Below are positions 1 to 7,516 of a stretch of DNA of 36,384 bases, piece after piece. The stretch comes from Kiritimatiellia bacterium (lineage in GTDB: Bacteria > Verrucomicrobiota > Kiritimatiellia > RFP12 > UBA1067). A program made the translations under genes and the position numbers. Under the pieces are notes generated by a model. That model saw nothing but the letters and a program-made list of their open reading frames with translations, was not told the DNA's origin and did no database searches. Position 1 is the stretch's first letter; each line of letters starts with the position of its first letter. The DNA is taken from NCBI GenBank assembly GCA_017405115.1, contig JAFRBA010000015.1:1-36384 (forward strand), in the 5' to 3' direction.

Positions 1-89
1 AACACATACGGAAGTGTCAGACCCTTTTTGCCTGTGTCGTTAAGCATATACAGTAAAACATATACGGAAGTGTCAGACCCTTTTTGCCT
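1..89. repeat. 33-bp direct repeat pair, 56-bp period
   Basis: Positions 1-33 and 57-89 are the same 33 bases with one mismatch (C5 against T61). The core reads GGAAGTGTCAGACCC followed by TTTTTGCCT. The 23 bases between them are not repeated. The unit begins at the window edge, so more copies may lie to the left. No coding frame is convincing here. It directly precedes the group II intron tail, so it may mark an insertion junction, but that is inference. Confidence 0.85.
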
Positions 90-133
90 AGGGGCGAAGG
101 GGAGCGAAACTGATGAAACCAGTCCCACACGGA

Positions 134-263
<130 letters not shown>

Positions 264-327
264 ACCCTTTGGACCAAGGGAAATTCTCCCAGCCGTAATT
301 GCGACGATCCTTGGCTGGCTGGCGCTG

Positions 328-948
328 TCAGGAATGCAGCCAGCCCTCGCTCATGGCGATTGCGACGGCTTCAGAACGCGACGATGCGTCAAGCCGGATC
401 AGGATGTTGGCTATGTGCTCCTTGACGCTCTCCGGGCCTATGTTGAGAAGCCTGGCGATCTCCTTGTTGGTGAATCCCTTTGCGACGAGTTTCAGCACTT
501 CTGCCTGACGCGGCGTGATCTTCGCTTCGGGAGGCTTGGTGTCTGGCTCCTGGAGCTGGATCGATGGCGACTTTCCGGCTACGGCGTCGCGGATGGCCGA
601 GATGATGACGTCCTGCGAAGAGTCTTTGTCTAATACTGCAACAGCCCCGGCGTCGACGGCCTGCCTGACTTCCGACGCTCCTGTAAACGACGTGATGATG
701 ATGATCTTCGTCTGCGGGGATTCCCTGAGTATGGCCGCAGTGGCGCTCGCGCCGTTCATCTCTGGCATCATCAGGTCCATTATGATGACGTCGGGCTTGA
801 GCTGGCGGGCCTTTCTGACGGCGTCAAGGCCGGTTTCCGCCTCGCCGACTATGGACATGTCCTTTTCGAACGATATGATGGACGTCATGCCCATTCTGAC
901 GACAAGGTGGTCGTCTGCGATGATGATGCGCGTCTGGTTATTCTTCAT
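328..948 (-). CDS. NarL/FixJ-family response regulator
   Basis: A 206-residue two-component response regulator. The receiver domain spans about 5-125, with the acidic pair D12-D13, phospho-acceptor D58 in the IIMDLMMPEMNG context, T86 and K108. A LuxR-type helix-turn-helix follows at about 144-206 (TPRQAEVLKLVAKGFTNKEI). Length and order are standard for NarL-type transcription factors. Its start codon lies inside the end of the histidine kinase gene (11-base overlap), so the two are co-transcribed and probably translationally coupled. The cognate kinase is the adjacent gene. Target genes are not shown by sequence. The divergent glycan-degradation cluster and the palindrome at 3064-3081 are the obvious candidates. 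A GGCTGGCTG/CAGCCAGCC stem overlaps the stop codon but has no T tract. Confidence 0.93.
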   Translation of the reverse strand: MKNNQTRIIIADDHLVVRMGMTSIISFEKDMSIVGEAETGLDAVRKARQLKPDVIIMDLMMPEMNGASATAAILRESPQTKIIIITSFTGASEVRQAVDAGAVAVLDKDSSQDVIISAIRDAVAGKSPSIQLQEPDTKPPEAKITPRQAEVLKLVAKGFTNKEIARLLNIGPESVKEHIANILIRLDASSRSEAVAIAMSEGWLHS

Positions 949-3016
949 GGCCCTTTGCCTCTATGGCGTTCATGGTGACTGTCGTTTTCGTTCCTTTGCC
1001 AACGGCGCTTTCCATCTTGATATTGCCTCCGTACTGTCGCAGGCGCTCGCGTATGCCGGAGAGTCCGAAATGCCCCTGCGAGGGTCCGGGAGTGCGCGAG
1101 ACGTCGAAGCCGCAGCCGTTGTCGCGCACGGAAAACCGCACGACGCCGTCGCGCAGCTCCCCGGCGACCTGCACATGCGTGGCGTGTCCGTGCCGCACCG
1201 CATTGGACACGAGCTCGCGGATGATGCGGAGAATGGCATGGGTGACGGGCTCGGTAAAGAGGCTTCGCGCGACGTTGAACCGCACGGTGACAGCTGCGTT
1301 CCCCTTGTGCGGCTCGATGGTGCGGATGATCGCCTCCGTCATGTCCTTTTCCTCGAAGGTCCTTCGGTGCAGGTCCCAGAGGCAGCTTTTCAGCTCTCTG
1401 CGGCATGACGACAGCATCCATATGCCGGTCTGGAGGAACTTGTCGACCGCCGCGTTTGCCCCGCCATTGGCCCGGCTTGCCGACTCGACATGCATGGCCA
1501 CGCCCGTCAGCGTCTGCGATATGGAGTCGTGCAGCTCGATGGCGAGCCTTGTGCGTTCCTCGATTTTCAGGGATGCGCGTTCGTGCTCTATCTGCTCGCG
1601 GTAGAGCTGTTGCCCGCGCCGCTCCGACAGCTTCCGCAGCATGCGGTTCCAGGCAAGGACTATTATGACGACGACGCCGAGAACCAGGATTACGACGAAC
1701 ATCCTGCCTGCCGTCCACCATGGAGGGCTCTTGATCGTTCGAATGTCGGAGTCCAGCCTTGGAACTATGGTAAAGCCGCGGAAATGGTAGAGTCCTGTTG
1801 CCGCCGGATGCAGTTCGTATTCCGGCAGGCAGATTCCGGTCACCTCCATGACTGCCGACATTGAAATGAGCTTCTGGTCGGTCTTTGGGAGACCGGAGAC
1901 GTCGATGCGGTAGTGCCGTTCCTGCGAGACGATTACCGGAATGGCGTCAGACTCGCCTTGGTCGGCCAGTTGCGTCACCCCCGTGACGCGAACTACGCGC
2001 CCGTACAGCTCCCGTGCCGCCTTGTATGGGTTGCGCAGGTCGGGAGGGGATTTCGCGAGGTCTATTTCGGCAGGCAGGATTCCGACCGGGGGCCTTGGCG
2101 TGGCCTTTACGAGAGCGCCAAAGAGCTGGAGCCCGAAAGGTCCGCTCGTCGCATACCCCGAAACCGAGACCTTGTCGCCCGTCTTTACCGTGAAGGGAAT
2201 GTCGGTCGGATAGACGGGGAGGCATGGGTGTTCCGTTGTTCTGATGAAAAACCTATTTCCGCAAGCCGCGAGGACGGTTCCTCTCATGTGCTGGCGCATG
2301 ATGTCCAGGGCCCTTGGGACAGTCGGGGCGTCCAAGTGGTCTACAGTCCCGGTGCGCACGACCCGTATGTCGTCGTCTCCCGCAATCATCACAAACGAGC
2401 CGCTTGCCTTGCGGAAGAACAGGAACGGAAGGACTGTCCCTTCCGCTTCGACAACGCTGTTCACCATGCCGCGAAGCTTGGAGACGTCATGCTGCTGGTC
2501 GAATACGGCGGCGCAAAACGTCTCGTCGCGAGTCGTAAAGACAAGCCAGTTGAACCTTTTGTCAAATTCGTCGCGGTTGACCGACGTGAGTGCGCCGGTA
2601 ACCTTGACGCGGCGATATAGGGATTCTGCGTCGGACAGTTTCTTGGCCTCTATTGGAACTGCCTTTGGAGCCTGGCGCCGTTCCACCACCTCGATGCGCC
2701 TGCAAATGCGGGTCTCGCGTCCGACACCGCCGTCGTACAGGTTGCCTTCCACATGCACGACGTCGCCCACATGGGCGTCTTTCGTCATGCCGTCGGCACA
2801 TTCAAACCCCTCGTGGTGTTCGCCGTTTGTGATGTCGATCCACCATGGCGTAGAGATCAGCACGACTCCGGACAGGCTGAACGGCCTTCCTGCGGCATAG
2901 TCGGTCTTTGCGAGTCCCGGGATGTCCAGTATGTTCGTCACGCAGTTGTGATCGCCTGGCGTGGCGACGGATGCGGCGGCAAGGCAGAGCGATATTGCGG
3001 AAACGATGAAACTCAT
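938..3016 (-). CDS. sensor histidine kinase (HisKA_3 type) with OB-fold-like sensor region
   Basis: A 692-residue membrane sensor kinase. An N-terminal signal segment (1-19) is followed by about 410 extracytoplasmic residues. These appear to hold several OB-fold-like beta-barrel repeats, for example around 133-220, 240-305 and 337-420, with similar YRRVKVTG, MRGTVLA and YGRVVRVTG starts. One transmembrane helix lies at 437-456, then a short coiled linker. The HisKA_3 dimerisation domain has phospho-acceptor H496 in ELHDSISQT. The HATPase domain has N605 in ELVSNAVRHG, the G1 box RDNGCGF (631-637) and the G2 box GLSGIRERL from 651. This is the NarX/DegS-like kinase class that partners NarL-type regulators such as the overlapping downstream gene. 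The ligand is unknown. The extracellular OB-like part suggests a soluble or oligosaccharide cue, which is inference. Divergent from the GH109 gene. Confidence 0.92.
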   Translation of the reverse strand: MSFIVSAISLCLAAASVATPGDHNCVTNILDIPGLAKTDYAAGRPFSLSGVVLISTPWWIDITNGEHHEGFECADGMTKDAHVGDVVHVEGNLYDGGVGRETRICRRIEVVERRQAPKAVPIEAKKLSDAESLYRRVKVTGALTSVNRDEFDKRFNWLVFTTRDETFCAAVFDQQHDVSKLRGMVNSVVEAEGTVLPFLFFRKASGSFVMIAGDDDIRVVRTGTVDHLDAPTVPRALDIMRQHMRGTVLAACGNRFFIRTTEHPCLPVYPTDIPFTVKTGDKVSVSGYATSGPFGLQLFGALVKATPRPPVGILPAEIDLAKSPPDLRNPYKAARELYGRVVRVTGVTQLADQGESDAIPVIVSQERHYRIDVSGLPKTDQKLISMSAVMEVTGICLPEYELHPAATGLYHFRGFTIVPRLDSDIRTIKSPPWWTAGRMFVVILVLGVVVIIVLAWNRMLRKLSERRGQQLYREQIEHERASLKIEERTRLAIELHDSISQTLTGVAMHVESASRANGGANAAVDKFLQTGIWMLSSCRRELKSCLWDLHRRTFEEKDMTEAIIRTIEPHKGNAAVTVRFNVARSLFTEPVTHAILRIIRELVSNAVRHGHATHVQVAGELRDGVVRFSVRDNGCGFDVSRTPGPSQGHFGLSGIRERLRQYGGNIKMESAVGKGTKTTVTMNAIEAKGHEE

Positions 3017-3025
3017 GATTTGCCC

Positions 3026-3031
3026 ATTATA
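3026..3031 (-). promoter_or_regulatory. -10 box of the histidine kinase promoter, probably leaderless mRNA
   Basis: On the minus strand the sequence reads TTTGGTATAATGGGC, a perfect TATAAT. The ATG of the kinase is at 3016. A start site about 7 bases past the -10 box would leave a 5' leader of only a few bases and no room for a Shine-Dalgarno site, so the mRNA is probably leaderless. No good -35 hexamer is visible at 17 bases, which fits an activator-dependent promoter. Confidence 0.6.
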
Positions 3032-3063
3032 CCAAATCTGGGTGGTTTGCAGTCCAAATGCCT

Positions 3064-3081
3064 ATCCCCCATATGGGGGAT
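3064..3081. promoter_or_regulatory. 18-bp perfect palindrome, candidate operator
   Basis: ATCCCCCATATGGGGGAT is a perfect dyad. It lies midway in the divergent intergenic region, just upstream of both -10 boxes (3026-3031 minus, 3105-3110 plus). Its position near -35 to -55 of both promoters, and its dyad form, suit a dimeric regulator such as the adjacent NarL-type protein. Binding by that protein is inferred. Confidence 0.6.
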
Positions 3082-3101
3082 GGCGGTTTGGGGGCACCAT
3101 T

Positions 3102-3110
3102 TGATACAAT
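3102..3110 (+). promoter_or_regulatory. extended -10 promoter of the GH109 gene and cluster
   Basis: TGATACAAT fits the extended -10 pattern (TGnTATAAT) with one mismatch. The predicted start site is near 3117, giving a leader of about 24 bases that contains the purine-rich AAAGGTGAAGG before the ATG at 3141. No strong -35 is seen. It is the only clear promoter seen before the long plus-strand gene run, so it may drive much of the cluster. Confidence 0.5.
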
Positions 3111-3140
3111 GCCGCCGTAAACGCGAAAGGTGAAGGCGAA

Positions 3141-4640
3141 ATGAACAATCGCAGAGAGTTTTTGAAGGGCGCCGCGTGGATGGGCGCTGCGGCGATGGCC
3201 GCAGGCTGCATGAGCGCTGGCAGGAAGATATGCGACTCGACGGGAGCGCCGATGCACGGTTTCGTGGTTCCGCCGATGAAGAAGATACGCGTCGGCATGA
3301 TCGGCGTCGGCGGGCGCGGCATCGGCGCAGTGCAGCGCATCGCCCAGATACCGGGCTGCGAGATCACGGCGATTTCGGACATCAACCCCGCGATGCTCGA
3401 CCGCGCACAGAAGTGGCTCGTCGACCACGGCTACCCGAAAGCTAAGGAGTGGAGCCGCAACGGAGACGAGGACGCGTGGAAGGGGCTTTGCGACTCCGAC
3501 ATCGTCGACGTCGTGTACTCGGTGACGCCGCGCACGCTCCACTGTCCGATAAACGTCTACGGCATGGACCACGGCAAGCACGTCCTCCAGGAGGTGCCGG
3601 GCGCGTTCAACCTCGAGGAGTGCTGGGCGACTGTCGAGGCCGCCGAGCGCAACCGCCGCCACTGCATGATGCTCGAGAACTGCACGTACGGCGAGGCGGA
3701 GATGCTCGCCTTCAACCTCATCCACAAGGGGAAGCTCGGCGACATCGTGCAGGCGGAGGTCGGCTACACGCACGACCAGCGCTCGCTCCAGTACAATCCC
3801 CGCGACGGCCGCTTCTGGCGCCTTACCCGCCACCTTAACCAGCACGGCAACTACTATCCGACGCACGGGCTCGTGCCGGCGGGGCGCTGCCTCGACATAA
3901 ACCGCGGCGACAGGTTCGACTACCTCGTCGCGATGGAGTCGAAGTCGGCTGGCTTCGAGGAGTTTGGGCGCATGAACTTCCCGGCAGACGACCGCGCAGT
4001 CGACATGAACGGAAAGCCCTTCAACCGCCATTCGGCGAAGATGACGAAGGGCGACGTCACGATGTGCCTGATGCGCACGGTGAACGGGCGGCAGATAGTG
4101 CTGAAGCACGACGTCTGCAATCCGTGCCCGTACGACCGCGGCAGCCACTACATAGGTTCGCGTGGCGTATTTCGCGGGATTCATTTCCCCGAGACTGCGG
4201 CGGATGCGTACAAGATGGGCAGCCCCTGCCGGTTCGGCTGGATTGACGGTCCCAAGTGCATGGTCGAGGACTTCTTCGACTTTGACAAGGCGATGAAGTT
4301 GCGCGAGGAGTTCAAGCACCCGTTCTGGAAGGTCGCCGGCGAGATATCGAAGAAGGTGGGCGGCCACGGCGGCATGGACTTCATAATGGACCTCCGCTGG
4401 GCGTATTGTCTGCAGAACGGCCTGCCGCTAGACACGGACGTGTACGACCTCGCTACATACTCGTCGATCGTGGAGCTTTCGGAACGCTCGATCAACGCGC
4501 ACAGCGCGGCGATTGACTTCCCCGACTACACGCGCGGCGGATGGAATGCGGCGAAGCCGTTCACTGTCGACGAGATCGACATGGGCAAGTTCGACTTCAA
4601 GAACGGCGTCGTCCACGCAAAGGACGCCCAAAAGACGTGA
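3141..4640 (+). CDS. GH109-family NAD-dependent alpha-N-acetylgalactosaminidase, Tat lipoprotein
   Basis: A 499-residue member of the Gfo/Idh/MocA fold. A Tat signal (RREFLKG) and lipobox (AAGC) imply export in folded form with its cofactor and lipid anchoring. The Rossmann NAD site GVGGRG is at 55-60. The GH109 signatures are present: HGKHV..EVP (E151-P153) where dehydrogenases have EKP, MMLENCTYGE (179-185), and N.HG..Y.THGL with Y239 and H242 at the place of the family's catalytic Tyr/His. Family knowledge: GH109 enzymes use tightly bound NAD+ and a redox-elimination mechanism to cleave terminal alpha-GalNAc, including blood-group A antigen. The start is set by AAAGGTGAAGG upstream. First gene of the plus-strand cluster, with the next gene beginning 2 bases after the stop. 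A plain sugar dehydrogenase is the less likely alternative. Confidence 0.85.
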   Translation: MNNRREFLKGAAWMGAAAMAAGCMSAGRKICDSTGAPMHGFVVPPMKKIRVGMIGVGGRGIGAVQRIAQIPGCEITAISDINPAMLDRAQKWLVDHGYPKAKEWSRNGDEDAWKGLCDSDIVDVVYSVTPRTLHCPINVYGMDHGKHVLQEVPGAFNLEECWATVEAAERNRRHCMMLENCTYGEAEMLAFNLIHKGKLGDIVQAEVGYTHDQRSLQYNPRDGRFWRLTRHLNQHGNYYPTHGLVPAGRCLDINRGDRFDYLVAMESKSAGFEEFGRMNFPADDRAVDMNGKPFNRHSAKMTKGDVTMCLMRTVNGRQIVLKHDVCNPCPYDRGSHYIGSRGVFRGIHFPETAADAYKMGSPCRFGWIDGPKCMVEDFFDFDKAMKLREEFKHPFWKVAGEISKKVGGHGGMDFIMDLRWAYCLQNGLPLDTDVYDLATYSSIVELSERSINAHSAAIDFPDYTRGGWNAAKPFTVDEIDMGKFDFKNGVVHAKDAQKT

Positions 4641-4642
4641 AG

Positions 4643-7504
4643 ATGAACAGACGCGACACAGGCTTCGGCGGCATTTTCATGCCTTGCGCGGTAGCGTTGC
4701 CATTGGCGGCGGCGGTCTTACCTGTGTGCGTCTTTACGTCTCTCACGCCGTGCGCATTCGCAAAGACGGAAAAATCGTCCTGTCCGGACGCGATTACCGC
4801 CGGCTGGGAGAACTCCGCACCGGAGAGAAAGGAGGCCGAGGTCGACAGGGGGAAGCTCCTTTGGCTCGCGGACATGCGCCTCGAACGCGGCTTCCGGCTG
4901 CTGAAAATAGACGGTGCCGAGGGAGGGGTCGAGATCCGCAACGGGGAGTTGCGCATCCACAAGTCAAACTCCGTGGGGTCGCTGATCGTCGAGGCACCTC
5001 CGTTTTTCCTCCAGTCAAACGTCACGACCATGGTTTCCGCGGAGGTGACCGTCGAATCCTCCACTTCCGGCCGGTCGCACGGCTGCCTGATGGTTACGCC
5101 CGGCAGCGGCATATACGGCGTCCAGCCGGAGACCAAGGCTCTGGACGGCGGCAACGGGCGCCACATCATGTTCGGGCTGAACGAACAGCCGTCTGGGACC
5201 TACTACCGCAAATACCGCCACTACATAGGGACGGGCGCGGACATTCAGCCGATGATCGTTGTGTCTGGCGACCCGTCCGTTTCGTCATGGCGCAACTGGC
5301 GGGCGGAGAATGTCGAGGATTCCCGCGCCGTCTACCAGGGGTTGCGCGACGAGGCGGAGAAAAGACGCCGCTCGTCCGGGCTTAAGCTTGCGTCCGCCGA
5401 GGAGGTGGCCCGCCAGTGCGCCGAATCCATCGACCACACGGCCAGGGTCGAGACCGAGAACGGCGTGCCGTATCTCATGATCGACGGAAAGAAGACGCCG
5501 CCTGTGGCGTTCCATTCCGTGTACCATCACGGCGACTATTCCGAGATGACGTCCGGCCAGCCGATCACCAGCCGTGGCGTTCCGATCACCATCGCATGGG
5601 TCTTCGGCGCGAACACGATGTACAAGAAGGATTCATCCTGGCCTACCGGCCTCGAATACGACGCCAGGAAGGCGGCGGACAACTTCCGCGACATGATGCG
5701 CGGCGACACGAACGCGCTGTACATGGTCTGCTACGACTGCAACGCGCCGAAAGACTTCGTGGAGAAGTGCTGCCCTGACGAGGGGTGGATCGACGAAGAC
5801 GGCGAGCGGTTGATCGGCAGTTCCGGCTATATCCAGAAGGGCCTTGGCCCGAACTACGACCGCAGCAAGTACTGGCCCTGGGTGTCGATGGCGTCACCGA
5901 CGTGGCGCGCGGCGGTCAAGCGCAACATTGCCGCGTTCGTCGACGAGCTGAAGCGCACGGGGCATGCGCGCAAGCTGATCGGCATACATTTCCTCGGGTA
6001 CAACGACGGACAGTTCGGCATGGGACGCCCCGACTACTCGCAGTGCGCGCAGTGCGAATACGAGCGCTATGTCAGGGAAAACCCCGGCGTGTCGACCAAC
6101 TACTGGCAGTTCTGCCGCCAGCTCGGCACCCTTGCGCAGGCGGACTTTGCCCATGCGTTCAAGAAGGCGATGGGCAAGGACGTGGTTGCCATCCGCTGGG
6201 ACGACGCGCCGTTCGTGGTCGACTATTCACACGGCACGATGAACCGCGACCCTGGCGGAATAGACATTACCGTCTCGCAGCCGACATATGCCGACCGCTG
6301 GCCGGCCATCGCCGATGCGCCGTACGTGCCATGGTCGTCGACATCGCTTCACGGCAAACAGCACTGGTACGAGTTCGATCTGCGCACATGGTGGGCGATG
6401 GCAGGCTCTTCGATGCCTGGCTCGACGGGATCCGGCTATTCGCCGGACATAGTGCACTGGCGCGCGACGTACCGCAAGCTCGCGGGCGAAATGCTCGCAA
6501 CGCGCTCCGGCTTTTGGTTCTACGACATGGGCCGCGGCTGGTATTGCTCGCCAGAGATTGCCGAAGACATAGGGGATTCGCTGAAGATCGCAAGGCTGCT
6601 GATTGAGAAGACGCCGTCGCCCTGGCGGAGCGACGTCGCAGTCGTAGTGGACGAGGAGGGGCAGTTCGGCGTGGAGGGCGGGAGGAAGTTTCCCTGGTCC
6701 GGAACGCTCTACAACATCTGCCAGCGGCAACTTTCGTACATGGCCTCCGCTGGCGTGCCGTACGACTACTTTCTCGCAGAGGACGTGATGGCGAACCCCA
6801 TGCTTCTCAAGGACAAGAAGGTCGTTGTGTTCATATTCTGGAGGCAGTTCGACGAGCGGCGGATTGCCGCCGTGAGAGCCCTGGCCGGACGCGGGCAGAC
6901 GCATGTGTTCCTCTGCGAGTCCGGCTGCCTCGGCGGCGCCAAGGAGGCTACAGGCTTCGACATAGAGTACTTCACAAAGGGCGCGCCATCCTATGTTCTC
7001 AAGCCCGAGAGCCATTTCAAGGAAAGTGTGACAGGATCGTTTGAGGCCGAGATGCACCGCGGATGGATGCCGCCGCTCGGCGCCACCAAACCGTTCGTCG
7101 AGCCTCGCGGGCGGCAGGTGTGGATCAAGGAGGGGGCGGGGGTCATCGTCCACGCGCGCTACGCATGGGACACGAACCGCGTCGCGATCGCCGAGCGTCG
7201 CGACAAGGAGGCACGCCGCTGGTATCTCGCCGCGCCGGGAGGGCTCTCCCCTGAGATATTCAACCGCATCGTGCGCGAGTCCGGCTCCTATGTGCCTGTG
7301 GACAAGACCGGGCTTGTCGTCAACATGAACGGCGACTTCGTGTCGATCCATGCGCTCATGGGCGGACGCTACGACTTCAGGCTCCCGTTCGACTGCGACG
7401 TGACGAATGTCGCGAGCGGCAGGCGCGAAGCGGCGGAAGGGCGCATGATGCGCCTCAATGTTACCCCAGGCGAGACCTGCTGGTTCCTGCTTGAAAGAAA
7501 ATGA
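4643..7504 (+). CDS. secreted GH42-like modular protein (beta-sandwich, TIM barrel, Rossmann), family unassigned
   Basis: A 953-residue secreted protein. I place the start at the ATG at 4643, giving a signal peptide that ends near CAFA. An upstream in-frame start would overlap GH109. Layout: a beta-sandwich (about 55-240, LERGFRLLKIDGAEGGVEI to WRNWRAENV); a (beta/alpha)8-like domain (about 265-630) with GYNDGQFGM (D455) and WYEFDLRT (E577) as candidate catalytic sites; SGFWFYDMGRGW; a Rossmann domain resembling the GH42 trimerisation domain (about 660-770); and a C-terminal beta domain. The whole architecture recurs in the 15383-18865 protein, and the outer parts recur in the next gene. The GH42 resemblance is in layout rather than motif, since the usual Asn-Glu acid/base pair appears as Asn-Asp. 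It is probably a glycosidase with unknown substrate. Confidence 0.75.
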   Translation: MNRRDTGFGGIFMPCAVALPLAAAVLPVCVFTSLTPCAFAKTEKSSCPDAITAGWENSAPERKEAEVDRGKLLWLADMRLERGFRLLKIDGAEGGVEIRNGELRIHKSNSVGSLIVEAPPFFLQSNVTTMVSAEVTVESSTSGRSHGCLMVTPGSGIYGVQPETKALDGGNGRHIMFGLNEQPSGTYYRKYRHYIGTGADIQPMIVVSGDPSVSSWRNWRAENVEDSRAVYQGLRDEAEKRRRSSGLKLASAEEVARQCAESIDHTARVETENGVPYLMIDGKKTPPVAFHSVYHHGDYSEMTSGQPITSRGVPITIAWVFGANTMYKKDSSWPTGLEYDARKAADNFRDMMRGDTNALYMVCYDCNAPKDFVEKCCPDEGWIDEDGERLIGSSGYIQKGLGPNYDRSKYWPWVSMASPTWRAAVKRNIAAFVDELKRTGHARKLIGIHFLGYNDGQFGMGRPDYSQCAQCEYERYVRENPGVSTNYWQFCRQLGTLAQADFAHAFKKAMGKDVVAIRWDDAPFVVDYSHGTMNRDPGGIDITVSQPTYADRWPAIADAPYVPWSSTSLHGKQHWYEFDLRTWWAMAGSSMPGSTGSGYSPDIVHWRATYRKLAGEMLATRSGFWFYDMGRGWYCSPEIAEDIGDSLKIARLLIEKTPSPWRSDVAVVVDEEGQFGVEGGRKFPWSGTLYNICQRQLSYMASAGVPYDYFLAEDVMANPMLLKDKKVVVFIFWRQFDERRIAAVRALAGRGQTHVFLCESGCLGGAKEATGFDIEYFTKGAPSYVLKPESHFKESVTGSFEAEMHRGWMPPLGATKPFVEPRGRQVWIKEGAGVIVHARYAWDTNRVAIAERRDKEARRWYLAAPGGLSPEIFNRIVRESGSYVPVDKTGLVVNMNGDFVSIHALMGGRYDFRLPFDCDVTNVASGRREAAEGRMMRLNVTPGETCWFLLERK

Positions 7505-7516
7505 CAGGGAGTCAGC

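Noticed and set aside
313..345. GGCTGGCTG/CAGCCAGCC stem at the end of the response regulator
   Set aside because: The stem overlaps the coding end, the loop is 15 bases and there is no T tract, so it is not called a terminator.
3027..4367. 446-codon open frame on the minus strand
   Set aside because: Antisense to GH109 with no motif. The plus-strand protein is clearly conserved.
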